Source of the DNA: Inhella gelatinilytica
Lineage (GTDB): Bacteria > Pseudomonadota > Gammaproteobacteria > Burkholderiales > Burkholderiaceae_C
Assembly: GCF_016093295.1 (NCBI RefSeq)
Contig: NZ_JAEDAL010000005.1
Span: 186,001 to 250,000, forward strand
Length of the DNA: 64,000 nt
Reading direction: 5' to 3'
A program made the position numbers and the translations under genes. Under the pieces are notes generated by a model. That model saw nothing but the letters and a program-made list of their open reading frames with translations, did no database searches and had not been told where the DNA came from. This document shows, piece after piece, positions 27,295 to 38,678 of the stretch (position 1 is its first letter; each line of letters opens with the position of its first letter).

Positions 27295-28149
27295 CACCCA
27301 ATCGTGCCGCAGCAAGAGCGCTGCCGCCAAACCGCCGCACACCAGACGCTCCTCAGCGTTCAGGTCGGGGGCCAACAGCACGGCGCCTGAATTCGTGAGG
27401 TCAATCGACGCCAGGACGCGATCGCCCTGGCGAACCTCAAAACCTAGGGGGGCCATGGCCGGCGAGAGACTGGCCGTTTGGCGACCATCGGTGCTCGTCA
27501 CCGTTCTCAAGGGGGTAATCGCCAGTGCGGTCTCAGGTGCGGCCCCGTCGCGCAGCGCCCACCCCTCGCTCAAGAATGGACTGGCAGCCCCTTCGGGGTA
27601 TTCCAAGGCAAAACGCCAACCCACCTGTGCGCCTTGGCCGTCCATGGGCAACAGACTGCCGATGAATTGATGGCGGGTCACAGTTTGTCGGCCCCCACTG
27701 ACGGCCCGCTTGAACACCTGCAGGGCCCAGCTCCGGCTCTCTGCATCCAATTCGCCGGCAGCATGCACCTGCACTTGCCGGGGGCCAGCCCCCTCAACCA
27801 GGACCAGATTCAAGGCTTGCCGCATCTTTTCGATTTGGGCCGAGGAGCGATAGGCCAACCCCTCGTCGATGCCACGAATCGCCACGTCGACGCAGGGAAC
27901 CGTGGAACTGCACGCACTGCGACTACTGGATCGGATGCGGTTCGAAACGTTGTCCGGGGTGTGAAAGTCGCCAAATCGCAGGGTACGACCGGGTCGCCAG
28001 CCAACACGCCCCTCCACCTTGAGGGCAGGGGTCGAATCCGCCCAAGCGGCAGACGACTTCACCATCCCGGTCTGGCAGCCGCTCAGCAACGATCCCGCAA
28101 TGATTGCAGCGCCCAGCGCCCCGCGCTTTGCCCACCAGTTCTCGTACAT
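27280..28149 (-). CDS. Predicted lipoprotein of unknown function
   Basis: 289 residues. The start MYENWWAKRGALGAAIIAGS leads to the lipobox LSGC with Cys25, and GGGAGAAAC precedes the ATG, so this is a real lipoprotein. I do not recognise the mature domain. It has a Ser-rich patch (SNRIRSSSRSACSSTVPC), a central region with SAQIEKMRQALNLVLVEGAG, and a C-terminal GFEVRQGDRVLASIDL that looks like beta strands. The two cysteines around 82-88 could form a disulfide. It is convergent with the FKBP gene and downstream of the peptide-binding protein in the same direction. Confidence 0.75.
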   Translation of the reverse strand: MYENWWAKRGALGAAIIAGSLLSGCQTGMVKSSAAWADSTPALKVEGRVGWRPGRTLRFGDFHTPDNVSNRIRSSSRSACSSTVPCVDVAIRGIDEGLAYRSSAQIEKMRQALNLVLVEGAGPRQVQVHAAGELDAESRSWALQVFKRAVSGGRQTVTRHQFIGSLLPMDGQGAQVGWRFALEYPEGAASPFLSEGWALRDGAAPETALAITPLRTVTSTDGRQTASLSPAMAPLGFEVRQGDRVLASIDLTNSGAVLLAPDLNAEERLVCGGLAAALLLRHDWVLGGR

Positions 28150-28251
28150 CAGTTTCTCCCCGACCAGTCGGCCTGTGTCAAAAGCGATTCCAACGGCTCA
28201 CATCGGTCGGGGTTGACGCAGCCCGGTCAGCCCAGCCGACCGATCACAGCA

Positions 28252-29826
28252 TCATTTGCCCATTTGGGTGAATCGGGCCTCGGGCTTGTCGTCGGCCCGA
28301 TGGGCGCTCGAGACGCTGGGTTTCATCACCCAGGGGCGAACTTGGTGATGGATGGGAATAAAGAAGGTCTCTTCCTTGATGCGCTGCTGTGCAGAGTTGA
28401 TCAGGGCATTGCGCTTCACCGGCTCCATTTCAATCTTGATGTCGGTGATCAGGGTATCGAGCCGTCCGTCACTCAAGCGCCAATAGTTGTTGTTGCCATC
28501 CGCCCCTGCCGTCCGTGTGTGCCCCAGACTCTGCAGCGAGTACAGCGCATCAAAGGTGTTGACACCCCAACCATAGAGAAAGAGCGGGAACTCAAAGTTC
28601 TGCAGCTTGGGGCTGTAGCTGGCGAAACTCTCCGTTTGCAACTTGGCCCGGACGCCAATACGAGCCCACATGCTGACAATGGCTTGGCAAATTTCCTCGT
28701 CGTTCACATATCGGTTGTTCGGGCAGTTCAGCGGCGTGTCAAATCCGTTCGGATAACCGGCTTCAGCCATGAGTTTCTTGGCGCGCTCGGCGTCGGCTTT
28801 GGGCGCCGCATCCAGCTGCGGATTGTGGCCATTGACGCCCGGGGCCAGCAGGGTGGCTGCAGGCAGGGACAAGCCCCGCATGATGGCGCGCTGAATGCCG
28901 TGGCGGTCGATGGCCAGAGACAATGCCTCGCGCACCCGCTTGTCCTTCAGCGGATTGCCCTGCACGCTGCTGCCCTTGAGTTGATCCGAACCTTGGTCCA
29001 TCGCCAGAAAGATGGTGCGAACCTCGTTGCCCTCCACAACCTTGAGCTTGGCATCGCCCTTGAGGCGCGCCACATCCTGTGTGGGCACATCCGTCAGCAA
29101 ATCGACCTCACCCGACAGCAGCGCCGCGATCCGCGTCTGATCGTTCTTGATCGGGCTGTAGATCACCTCGGTCACATTGCTGGCCGCCTTGGCATCCCAC
29201 CAGTCCTTGTTCTGGACCATGGTCAGCTTTTGCTCCGGCTGCCACCCGGTGATCCGGTACGGACCGGTGCCATTGGTATTGCGTGTGGCGAAATTTTCTT
29301 CCTTCGCCTTGAAATTTGGGGGCGTCTGCGCTTTGTTCTTCTCCGCCCAAGCCTTGCTCATCATGCGAAACCCCACCAAGGTTCGCGTGAGGATGGGGTC
29401 CGGACGGTCGAGGAAGAAATCCACCGTGTGCGCATCAACCTTTTTTACCTCCTTCACCCCTGCCACAAACGCATGCATGTTGGAGGTCGGCGCGCTGATG
29501 CGCTGGTAGCTGAACACGACGTCGTCCGCCGTGAAGGGACTGCCGTCGTGAAATTTCACCCCTTTGCGCAAGGTGAACCGAACTTGCGTCGGTGAAACCG
29601 GCTTCCAGTCGGTGGCCAGCGCGCCTTCAACCTTGTAGTCTTTGCCAAAGCGGGTCAGCCCTTCGTAGGCATGCTGCAAGATCGCACTCGTGGTGTTGTG
29701 ATTTTGACTGTGGGGATCCAGACTCAAGACGTCGTTCTGAGCCGCCCAGCGCAGGGTGTTGGACGAGGCCGAGGTGGCCAACACCAACGAAACAGCCAGG
29801 CCCATCAAGGTGCGGTGGAAATTCAT
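28252..29826 (-). CDS. Family 5 ABC transporter binding protein (peptide/nickel type)
   Basis: 524 residues from ATG 29826 (MNFHRTLMGLAVSLVLATSA) with a signal peptide. The SBP_bac_5 landmarks are LRWAAQNDVLSLDPHSQNHN, VKFHDGSPFTADDVVFSYQR, GTGPYRITGW and KRVREALSLAIDRHGI. The family binds dipeptides, oligopeptides, nickel or glutathione. The matching permease and ATPase genes are not adjacent, so it may serve an importer encoded elsewhere. An ATG five codons upstream is less likely. Confidence 0.9.
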   Translation of the reverse strand: MNFHRTLMGLAVSLVLATSASSNTLRWAAQNDVLSLDPHSQNHNTTSAILQHAYEGLTRFGKDYKVEGALATDWKPVSPTQVRFTLRKGVKFHDGSPFTADDVVFSYQRISAPTSNMHAFVAGVKEVKKVDAHTVDFFLDRPDPILTRTLVGFRMMSKAWAEKNKAQTPPNFKAKEENFATRNTNGTGPYRITGWQPEQKLTMVQNKDWWDAKAASNVTEVIYSPIKNDQTRIAALLSGEVDLLTDVPTQDVARLKGDAKLKVVEGNEVRTIFLAMDQGSDQLKGSSVQGNPLKDKRVREALSLAIDRHGIQRAIMRGLSLPAATLLAPGVNGHNPQLDAAPKADAERAKKLMAEAGYPNGFDTPLNCPNNRYVNDEEICQAIVSMWARIGVRAKLQTESFASYSPKLQNFEFPLFLYGWGVNTFDALYSLQSLGHTRTAGADGNNNYWRLSDGRLDTLITDIKIEMEPVKRNALINSAQQRIKEETFFIPIHHQVRPWVMKPSVSSAHRADDKPEARFTQMGK

Positions 29827-29877
29827 GCAGCAGTCCTCCAAAGCGAAGGCCGCATCGTAGTCATCCCGCCAAGCGTT

Positions 29878-30207
29878 TCAATCCCCGGCCACATCAATCC
29901 GGGCGTCACAACCGAGCCCCGCAGCGATTCCTCGGCGCGCCCACCGGCTCAACCACCGGTCCACCCAGAGGGGCTGCGGCTGGGGGCGCCCAGTGAGGTA
30001 GCCCCAAGGGGCCCGAAGCAGTCCGCAACGGTACTGGCGCGAACCGGCGTCCCACTCCAGCGCCCGGCAGGCGCCGCTCAGTCGACGGCTGGCCAGGGCG
30101 CCCCAGGGACAGGGCTCCGCCAAGCAGCACAAGCCACAGCCATTGCAGGAGGCCCCGAAAGCCGGCTTGGTCGGGGCATCCGCGTGAATCTCAACGATTC
30201 GCTTCAG
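29878..30207 (-). CDS. Small CxxCxxCC zinc- or iron-binding protein, no ATG start
   Basis: About 109 residues. The reading frame has a CNGCGLCCLAEPCPWG core, exactly the CxxCxxCC signature of YkgJ-like proteins, and further Cys in GAC, YRC and GLGC, eight in all. No ATG or GTG occurs between the preceding in-frame stop and the Cys core. The best start is CTG 30207, which overlaps the TGA of the upstream dioxygenase gene and gives LKRIVEIHADAPTKPAFGAS. A TTG at 30132 would cut into the motif. Translation is probably coupled to the dioxygenase. The family role is unknown; metal chelation is inferred from the cysteines. Confidence 0.65.
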   Translation of the reverse strand: MKRIVEIHADAPTKPAFGASCNGCGLCCLAEPCPWGALASRRLSGACRALEWDAGSRQYRCGLLRAPWGYLTGRPQPQPLWVDRWLSRWARRGIAAGLGCDARIDVAGD

Positions 30208-31046
30208 CTCTTGACGCCCAGTTCACGCAGGCGCTCATCCAGATAGCTGCCCGCGGTGTAACGGTCGCTCAGCACCACGTCATTGCGCGGGTGGAGAAAA
30301 AGGGGAAGCGAAATGCGACTGCGCTTGGCCCCCTCGCCCGTGGGGTTGAGCACTTGATGCAGCGTGCTGGGGTAATAGCCCTGACTGGCCTCTTGCAGCA
30401 TGTCGCCGATGTTGATGGCCAGCGTGCCGAAGTCACAGGGCACGTCCCGCCACAGACCATCCGTTCCCATCACCTGCAGGCCTGGCTCGTTGGCCGCAGG
30501 CAAGATGGTGAGCAAATTGATATCACCGTGCGCCGCCGCTCGCACCGCCCCCTCAGGCTCTTCCCCCGTCAGGGGTGGATAGCGCAAGACGCGCAGCAGC
30601 GTGTGATCGCTGCCCTTGATCATGTGACTCAGCGGCTCCCGGTAATGTTGAGCGATTTCCGGCGGCGTGTACCGCTCCACCCACCCCAGCAGTTCTTCGG
30701 CCAGTGCATTGGCCTGCGCGTAGTAGCTGAGGATGTCTTCCTTGAGACCGGGCGGGATGCGCCCCCAGGGGTAGACATGGAAGTACTCCTTGATGTCTTT
30801 CTGCTTAAACCCCTTGGCGGTTTCACTGATGGCCGTACTGAACCAACCATCCTGTTTCTCTGGACTAAACGCGTACCCCTGTTTCTCGTCACTGTTGAAA
30901 AAGGCCAACCAGCGGGCGTAAATCCGCTCCACCAGCGACTGCGGAATGGGGTGGTTCTTCAAGACGCCAAAACCCGTCTCGTGCAAACTTTGAGTAAAGA
31001 GACGCGCGGCATCCGGCGCGCGGTAATCCACAACTTGAACTTCCAT
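30204..31046 (-). CDS. Isopenicillin-N-synthase-like 2-oxoglutarate/Fe(II) dioxygenase
   Basis: 280 residues from ATG 31046. The N-terminal DIOX_N region has SLHETGFGVLKNHPI. The catalytic barrel has His173 and Asp175 (AAHGDINLLTIL), His230 (STLHQVLNP) and the 2-oxoglutarate site Arg244-x-Ser246 (RSRIS). The family hydroxylates or oxidises small molecules; the substrate here is unknown. A TGTATACA palindrome lies 25 bases before the start and may be a GntR-type operator. The stop overlaps the probable start of the CxxCxxCC protein. Confidence 0.9.
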   Translation of the reverse strand: MEVQVVDYRAPDAARLFTQSLHETGFGVLKNHPIPQSLVERIYARWLAFFNSDEKQGYAFSPEKQDGWFSTAISETAKGFKQKDIKEYFHVYPWGRIPPGLKEDILSYYAQANALAEELLGWVERYTPPEIAQHYREPLSHMIKGSDHTLLRVLRYPPLTGEEPEGAVRAAAHGDINLLTILPAANEPGLQVMGTDGLWRDVPCDFGTLAINIGDMLQEASQGYYPSTLHQVLNPTGEGAKRSRISLPLFLHPRNDVVLSDRYTAGSYLDERLRELGVKS

Positions 31047-31299
31047 GCCAGTCCTCTTGGTATGCCGTTTTGTATACAGTTGACCTGTCAGTGTAGCGAC
31101 AGCTTGAAACAAGGGGTTCCTGATACAGTCGCCACCCCAACCCTTGCCTCGGCCAGGGTCGGCCGTTTTTTGAGTTTTGCCTTTGTAGCCCTTCCCGTCC
31201 CTCCGTCGGGGTCGCTCATCCGCCAACCGGTCAGGCCGTGTCGCGGAAGGTTCCATAACCAGCCAATTGCTTCGGAAACCGGGGCGTGAGGTCAGCGAA
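31047..31299. promoter_or_regulatory. Divergent region between dioxygenase gene and sucA
   Basis: 253 bases, the longest gap in the window. It must hold the promoters of the dioxygenase gene and of the sucA operon. Apart from the TGTATACA palindrome and a short CTGTC/GACAG repeat near 31085-31102, I see no clear promoter elements. Confidence 0.4.
31071..31078 (-). promoter_or_regulatory. TGTATACA palindrome, candidate GntR-type operator
   Basis: The 8-bp perfect palindrome TGTATACA lies 24 bases upstream of the dioxygenase ATG. The core resembles TTGTATACAA-like sites bound by GntR/FadR-family repressors in proteobacteria. No GntR gene is in the window. Confidence 0.35.
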
Positions 31300-34155
<2,856 letters not shown>

Positions 34156-34164
34156 TGCCCTCGT

Positions 34165-34187
34165 GGCGGCGCGTATGACGCGCCGCC
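34165..34187 (+). repeat. Intercistronic hairpin between sucA and sucB
   Basis: A perfect 10-bp inverted repeat, GGCGGCGCGT and its complement with a 3-base loop ATG, begins 9 bases after the sucA stop codon. There is no T run, so it is not a standard terminator. It could stabilise the sucA 3' end or tune sucB level relative to sucA. Confidence 0.6.
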
Positions 34188-34216
34188 CGCGCAACGCACA
34201 TCAAGAAAGAAACACC

Positions 34217-35464
34217 ATGGCAATCGTTGAAGTCAAGGTTCCGCAGCTGTCTGAGTCTGTGGCCGAAGCCACGCTGCTGCAGTGGAAGAAACAACCCGGT
34301 GAAGCCGTCGCCATCGACGAAATCCTGATCGAGATCGAAACCGACAAGGTCGTGCTCGAAGTGCCCGCCCCCGCAGCGGGCGTGCTGGCCGCCCACGTGG
34401 TGGCCGGCGGCGGTACCGTGGTGAGCGACCAGGTCATCGCCACCATCGACACCGAAGCCAAGGCCGGCGCCGTGGCCGCACCCGCCGCGGCCGCACCGGC
34501 TGCTGCCGCACCGGCGGCTGCGCCCGCCACGGCCTCGGCCGCCGGCGTGGCCATGCCCGCGGCCGCCAAGATGATGGCGGACAACGGCCTGACCGCTGTC
34601 CCCGGCACCGGCAAAGATGGCCGCATCACCAAGGGTGATGTGATCCATGCCCTGGAAGCCAAGCCCGCAGCCGCGGTGGCAGCACCCGTGCCCGTGGCAG
34701 CGGCTCCGGCCGTGGCCAAGCCCCTGCCGGCCGTGGCCGCGCCCGTCAGCACGAAGCTGAGCGACCGTCCGGAGCAGCGCGTGCCCATGAGCCGCCTGCG
34801 CGCCCGCGTCGCTGAGCGTCTGCTGCAATCGCAAGCCACCAACGCCATCTTGACCACCTTCAACGAGGTCAACATGGCCCCGGTGATGGAGATGCGCAAG
34901 AAGTTCCAAGAGAAGTTCGAGAAGGAACACGGCGTCAAGCTGGGCTTCATGAGCTTCTTCGTCAAGGCCGCCGTGGCTGCGCTGAAGAAGTACCCGGTGC
35001 TCAACGCCTCAGTGGACGGCAACGACATCGTCTACCACGGCTACTTCGACATCGGCATCGCCGTCGGCTCGCCGCGCGGCCTGGTGGTCCCCATCATCCG
35101 CAACGCCGACCAACTCAGCTTTGCCGAGATCGAGAAGACCATCGCCAGCTTTGGCCAAAAGGCCAAGGACGGCAAGCTCAGCATCGAAGAGCTGTCGGGC
35201 GGCACCTTCTCCATCAGCAACGGCGGCACCTTCGGCTCCATGCTGTCGACGCCCATCATCAACCCGCCGCAGTCGGCCATCTTGGGCGTGCACGCCACCA
35301 AGGATCGCGCCGTGGTGGAAAACGGCCAGATCGTGATCCGACCGATCAACTACTTGGCGATGAGCTATGACCACCGCATCATCGACGGCCGCGAAGCCGT
35401 GCTGGGGCTGGTGACGATGAAGGAAGCGCTGGAAGACCCCGCGCGTCTGCTGTTCGACATCTGA
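34217..35464 (+). CDS. sucB: 2-oxoglutarate dehydrogenase E2, dihydrolipoyl succinyltransferase
   Basis: 415 residues. The lipoyl domain has Lys44 in [12 protein letters not shown] as the lipoylation site. An Ala/Pro-rich linker leads to the E3-binding domain ([20 protein letters not shown]), and a second linker leads to the catalytic domain, ending with the active-site [17 protein letters not shown]2 carries the succinyl group and forms the core of the complex. ATG 34217 ([14 protein letters not shown]) is the family start. It follows sucA by 61 bases containing a hairpin. Confidence 0.97.
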   Translation: MAIVEVKVPQLSESVAEATLLQWKKQPGEAVAIDEILIEIETDKVVLEVPAPAAGVLAAHVVAGGGTVVSDQVIATIDTEAKAGAVAAPAAAAPAAAAPAAAPATASAAGVAMPAAAKMMADNGLTAVPGTGKDGRITKGDVIHALEAKPAAAVAAPVPVAAAPAVAKPLPAVAAPVSTKLSDRPEQRVPMSRLRARVAERLLQSQATNAILTTFNEVNMAPVMEMRKKFQEKFEKEHGVKLGFMSFFVKAAVAALKKYPVLNASVDGNDIVYHGYFDIGIAVGSPRGLVVPIIRNADQLSFAEIEKTIASFGQKAKDGKLSIEELSGGTFSISNGGTFGSMLSTPIINPPQSAILGVHATKDRAVVENGQIVIRPINYLAMSYDHRIIDGREAVLGLVTMKEALEDPARLLFDI

Positions 35465-35480
35465 TCTAAGACCCATAGAG

Positions 35481-35509
35481 CGCCGGCACCCCCGCGAGGG
35501 CTGCCGGCG
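35481..35509 (+). repeat. Intercistronic hairpin between sucB and lpd
   Basis: The 8-bp arms CGCCGGCA (35481-35488) and TGCCGGCG (35502-35509) enclose a second CCC/GGG pairing. The structure starts 16 bases after the sucB stop and is followed by TTTGC. It resembles the hairpin after sucA in position, though not in sequence. Confidence 0.55.
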
Positions 35510-35527
35510 TTTGCACAAGGAAACCCC

Positions 35528-36961
35528 ATGAGCACCAAGAACTTCGACGTCGTCGTCATCGGCGGCGGCCCCGGCGGCTACATCGCAGCCATCCGCGCAG
35601 CACAACTCGGCTTCAACGTCGCCTGTGTGGACGAGTGGAAGAACGACAAGGGCGGCCCGGCCCCGGGTGGCACCTGTACCAATGTCGGCTGCATTCCCTC
35701 CAAGGCCCTGCTGCAGAGCTCGGAGCACTACGAGCACCTGAACCACCACTTTGCCGACCATGGCATCACGGCCGACAACGTGAAGATCGATGTGGCCAAG
35801 ATGGTGGCGCGCAAGAACACCGTCGTGAAGCAGAACAACGACGGCATCCTGTATCTGTTCAAGAAGAACAAGGTCACCTTCTTCCACGGCCGCGGCAGCT
35901 TCGTGGCGGCAAAGGACGGCGGCTACGAATTGAAGGCCGGCGACGAGACGGTATTTGCCAAGCAAGTGGTGCTGGCCACGGGCTCGAACGCCCGCCAACT
36001 GCCAGGCGCTGAGTTCGACGAAGACTTGATCCTCTCCAACGACGGCGCCTTGCGTATTGGTGAACAGTCGGGCGCCACGCCCAAGAAGCTGGGCGTCATC
36101 GGCTCGGGCGTCATCGGTCTGGAGATGGGCTCGGTCTGGCGCCGCCTGGGTGCCGAAGTGACCATCCTCGAAGCCATGCCCGCTTTCCTCGCCGCTGCAG
36201 ACGAATCCGTGGCCAAGGAAGCTGCCAAGGTCTTCAAAAAGCAGGGCCTGGACATCCAGCTCGGCGTGAAGATCAGCAAAGTGACCAAGGCCAAGGACAG
36301 TGTCACCGTCGCTTACACCGACGCCAAGGGCGCTGAGCAAAGCCTCACGGTGGACAAGCTGATCGTCTCCATCGGCCGCGTGGCCAACACCATCGGTTTG
36401 AATGGCGAGGCGGTGGGCCTCGCGCTTGACGAGCGCGGCGCCATCGTGGTGGATGCCGAATGCAAGACCAACCTGCCCGGCGTCTGGGCGGTGGGCGATG
36501 TGGTGCGAGGCCCCATGCTCGCGCACAAGGCCGAAGAGGAAGGCGTAGCCGTGGCCGAGCGCATTGCCGGCCAGCACGGACACGTGGACTTCGACATCAT
36601 CCCTTGGGTCATCTACACCAGCCCCGAAATCGCTTGGGTGGGCAAGACCGAGCAAGCCTTGAAGGCCGAGGGCCGTGCCTACCGCAGCGGCCAGTTTCCC
36701 TTCATGGCCAACGGCCGTGCGCGTGCGCTGGGTGACACCACCGGCTTCGTCAAGATGCTGGCCGACGCCAAGACCGACGAGATCCTGGGCGTGCACATCA
36801 TTGGCCCCTATGCGTCGGAGCTGATCGCCGAGTGCGTGATGGCCATGGCGTTCAAGGCCAGCAGCGAAGACATCGCCCGCATTTGCCACGCCCACCCCTC
36901 CTTGAGCGAAAGCACCAAGGAAGCGGCGCTGGCGGTGGACAAGCGCACGCTGAACTTCTGA
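35528..36961 (+). CDS. lpdA: Dihydrolipoyl dehydrogenase (E3)
   Basis: 477 residues. The FAD motif VVVIGGGPGGYIAA, the redox disulfide Cys50/Cys55 in GGTCTNVGCIPSKALL, the NAD motif GVIGSGVIGLEMGSVW, the second FAD motif GVWAVGDVVRGPMLAHKAEE and the C-terminal catalytic CHAHPSLSE are all present. It reoxidises the lipoyl groups of E2 and makes NADH. Its place right after sucB shows it serves the 2-oxoglutarate complex; it may also serve other complexes. Confidence 0.97.
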   Translation: MSTKNFDVVVIGGGPGGYIAAIRAAQLGFNVACVDEWKNDKGGPAPGGTCTNVGCIPSKALLQSSEHYEHLNHHFADHGITADNVKIDVAKMVARKNTVVKQNNDGILYLFKKNKVTFFHGRGSFVAAKDGGYELKAGDETVFAKQVVLATGSNARQLPGAEFDEDLILSNDGALRIGEQSGATPKKLGVIGSGVIGLEMGSVWRRLGAEVTILEAMPAFLAAADESVAKEAAKVFKKQGLDIQLGVKISKVTKAKDSVTVAYTDAKGAEQSLTVDKLIVSIGRVANTIGLNGEAVGLALDERGAIVVDAECKTNLPGVWAVGDVVRGPMLAHKAEEEGVAVAERIAGQHGHVDFDIIPWVIYTSPEIAWVGKTEQALKAEGRAYRSGQFPFMANGRARALGDTTGFVKMLADAKTDEILGVHIIGPYASELIAECVMAMAFKASSEDIARICHAHPSLSESTKEAALAVDKRTLNF

Positions 36962-36980
36962 GCGCGACGGGGCACGGCGG

Positions 36981-38078
36981 ATGAGCACCACCTCGGCCTA
37001 CCAGGCCGAATTGGCCACGCGGGGTTTCACCGCCGACGCCGCCCAACTGCAGGGCCTTGCAGCCCTGCAGCGCTGCGAAGACGACTGGATCGCCTACAAG
37101 GCCCGCCGCAGCAATGCGGTGACCAAACTGCTGGTCAAGCCGCCGATTCCCCGCGGCGTGTACCTGTATGGCGGGGTGGGCCGCGGCAAGAGCTTCCTGA
37201 TGGACAGCTTCTTCCACGCCGTGCCCCTGACCCGCAAAGTGCGCCTGCACTTTCACGAGTTCATGCGCGAAGTGCACCGAGAGCTGCACGAACTCAAGGG
37301 CATTGCCGACCCCATCGACGAACTCTGCCGTCGCATGGCCCGGCGCTACCGCCTGATCTGCTTCGACGAATTCCACGTCGCCGACGTCACCGACGCGATG
37401 ATCCTGCTGCGCCTGCTCGAAGGCCTGCAAAAGCACCGCATCGGCATGGTAACGACCAGCAATTTCCATCCCGAGAGCCTTTACCCCAACGGGCTGCACC
37501 GGGACCGCATCCTGCCCGCCATCGCCCTGTTGAAATCAACGATGGAGATCGTGAATGTGGACGCCGGCATTGATTACCGTCGACGGACCCTGACGGATGC
37601 CAAGGTCTACCACTGCCCCCTGAACCCCCAGGCCGAGGTGGCCATGGGCCAGCTATTCGGCCAGTTGGCCGAGGCGCATGACGAGGACCCGCTGCTGCAC
37701 ATCGAGCACCGCGAGATCCGCGCGCGCCGCCGCGCTGGCGGGGTGGTGTGGTTCGACTTCGCCACGCTCTGCGGCGGGCCGCGTTCGCAGAACGACTATC
37801 TGGAGCTGGCGACGCAGTTCCACACGATCTTCTTGTCCGATGTGCCCGAGATGCCCATCCGCCTGGCCAGCGAAGCGCGTCGCTTCACCTGGTTGGTGGA
37901 CGTGCTCTACGACCGCAAGGTCAAGCTGGTGATCAGCGCCGCCGTCGAACCGGAGCGGCTCTATACCGAAGGGCCGTTGGCGCATGAATTTCCGCGCACG
38001 GTCAGCCGACTGAGAGAAATGCAGTCGGCGGAATACCTCTCCGAAGCGCGGCGGGAAGTAGAGACCGGGCTGACTTAA
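36981..38078 (+). CDS. zapE: Cell division ATPase ZapE (AFG1/LACE1 family)
   Basis: 365 residues. Walker A GGVGRGKS is at 64-71 and Walker B LICFDEFHVADVTDAM follows; MVTTSNFHPESLYPNGLHRD is the sensor-1 region of the AFG1 family. In E. coli ZapE binds FtsZ and is needed under stress and low oxygen; mitochondrial homologues act on respiratory proteins. It starts 19 bases after lpd, an arrangement kept in many betaproteobacteria. Confidence 0.94.
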   Translation: MSTTSAYQAELATRGFTADAAQLQGLAALQRCEDDWIAYKARRSNAVTKLLVKPPIPRGVYLYGGVGRGKSFLMDSFFHAVPLTRKVRLHFHEFMREVHRELHELKGIADPIDELCRRMARRYRLICFDEFHVADVTDAMILLRLLEGLQKHRIGMVTTSNFHPESLYPNGLHRDRILPAIALLKSTMEIVNVDAGIDYRRRTLTDAKVYHCPLNPQAEVAMGQLFGQLAEAHDEDPLLHIEHREIRARRRAGGVVWFDFATLCGGPRSQNDYLELATQFHTIFLSDVPEMPIRLASEARRFTWLVDVLYDRKVKLVISAAVEPERLYTEGPLAHEFPRTVSRLREMQSAEYLSEARREVETGLT

Positions 38079-38180
38079 GTCACCGATCCGCGCCCCGCGC
38101 AATTCGCCCCCCGATTTCTGCAATTCGTCTCGATCGACTGGCGGGATCCAAAGGTTTTAGAAACACTGCGAAAATCCGTT

Positions 38181-38199
38181 GGGTAACCCGTTGGTAACC
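38181..38199 (+). repeat. Two GGTAACC repeats 11 bp apart before the small secreted gene
   Basis: GGTAACC occurs at 38182-38188 and 38193-38199, one helical turn apart, ending 4 bases before the ATG. The first copy is part of the palindrome-like GGGTAACCC. The spacing would suit a protein-binding site over the ribosome site, but no regulator is known. Confidence 0.35.
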
Positions 38200-38203
38200 G
38201 ATC

Positions 38204-38539
38204 ATGTCTCTGCCGCGTCTCTTGTCCTTGATCGCCGCTGCTTCGCTCTTGTGGACCACCGCCCCTGCGGCGCAGGCCAGTGAACTGGTGAAACTGGCTC
38301 GTTTGATCGTGACCGGCAAACGCAGCCCCACCGTGGCGCCCATCGACACCAAGGGTCCAGCAACCCCTGCGGCGGCGGTCAAAACAGACACCCCAGCAAG
38401 CCCAGAGCAACGCGCCACGCCCACGCCAGCCGCCAGCGACGAGTCGTCTGAGCCCAGCCTGGAATCGACGCCTGCGCGCTCAGAACCCCCGCGAACCGAC
38501 CGTGTGGGCCACGCCCCACAGCGCGCCTCCTTGGGCTAA
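38204..38539 (+). CDS. Small secreted Pro/Ala-rich protein, unknown
   Basis: 111 residues. A good signal peptide (MSLPRLLSLIAAASLLWTTA, cleavage near AQAS) is followed by SELVKLARLIVTGKRSP. The rest is a low-complexity Pro/Ala/Thr/Ser/Glu-rich tail without a fold I recognise. The signal peptide is the main support for it being a real gene. Two GGTAACC repeats lie just before the ATG. Confidence 0.6.
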   Translation: MSLPRLLSLIAAASLLWTTAPAAQASELVKLARLIVTGKRSPTVAPIDTKGPATPAAAVKTDTPASPEQRATPTPAASDESSEPSLESTPARSEPPRTDRVGHAPQRASLG

Positions 38540-38678
38540 GCCCAGTCTCCTGTGGTTTTCTAACCCGTCCCAGGGGCAAACGGCACGGAACCCAGCCAAA
38601 GGTCGGCGACAATGCGGACCTCGGGTTCTCCCCAGCCTGACTGAAGCGCAGGCTTGCGCCCAGAATCCTCTTCAATTG

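Noticed and set aside
27478-29595. 705-codon plus-strand frame across the lipoprotein and peptide-binding protein genes
   Set aside because: Both minus-strand genes have signal peptides and ribosome sites; the plus frame has no family pattern.
35009-36991. Long frame antisense to sucB end and lpd
   Set aside because: Same cause: third-position GC bias of the sense genes keeps the opposite frame open.
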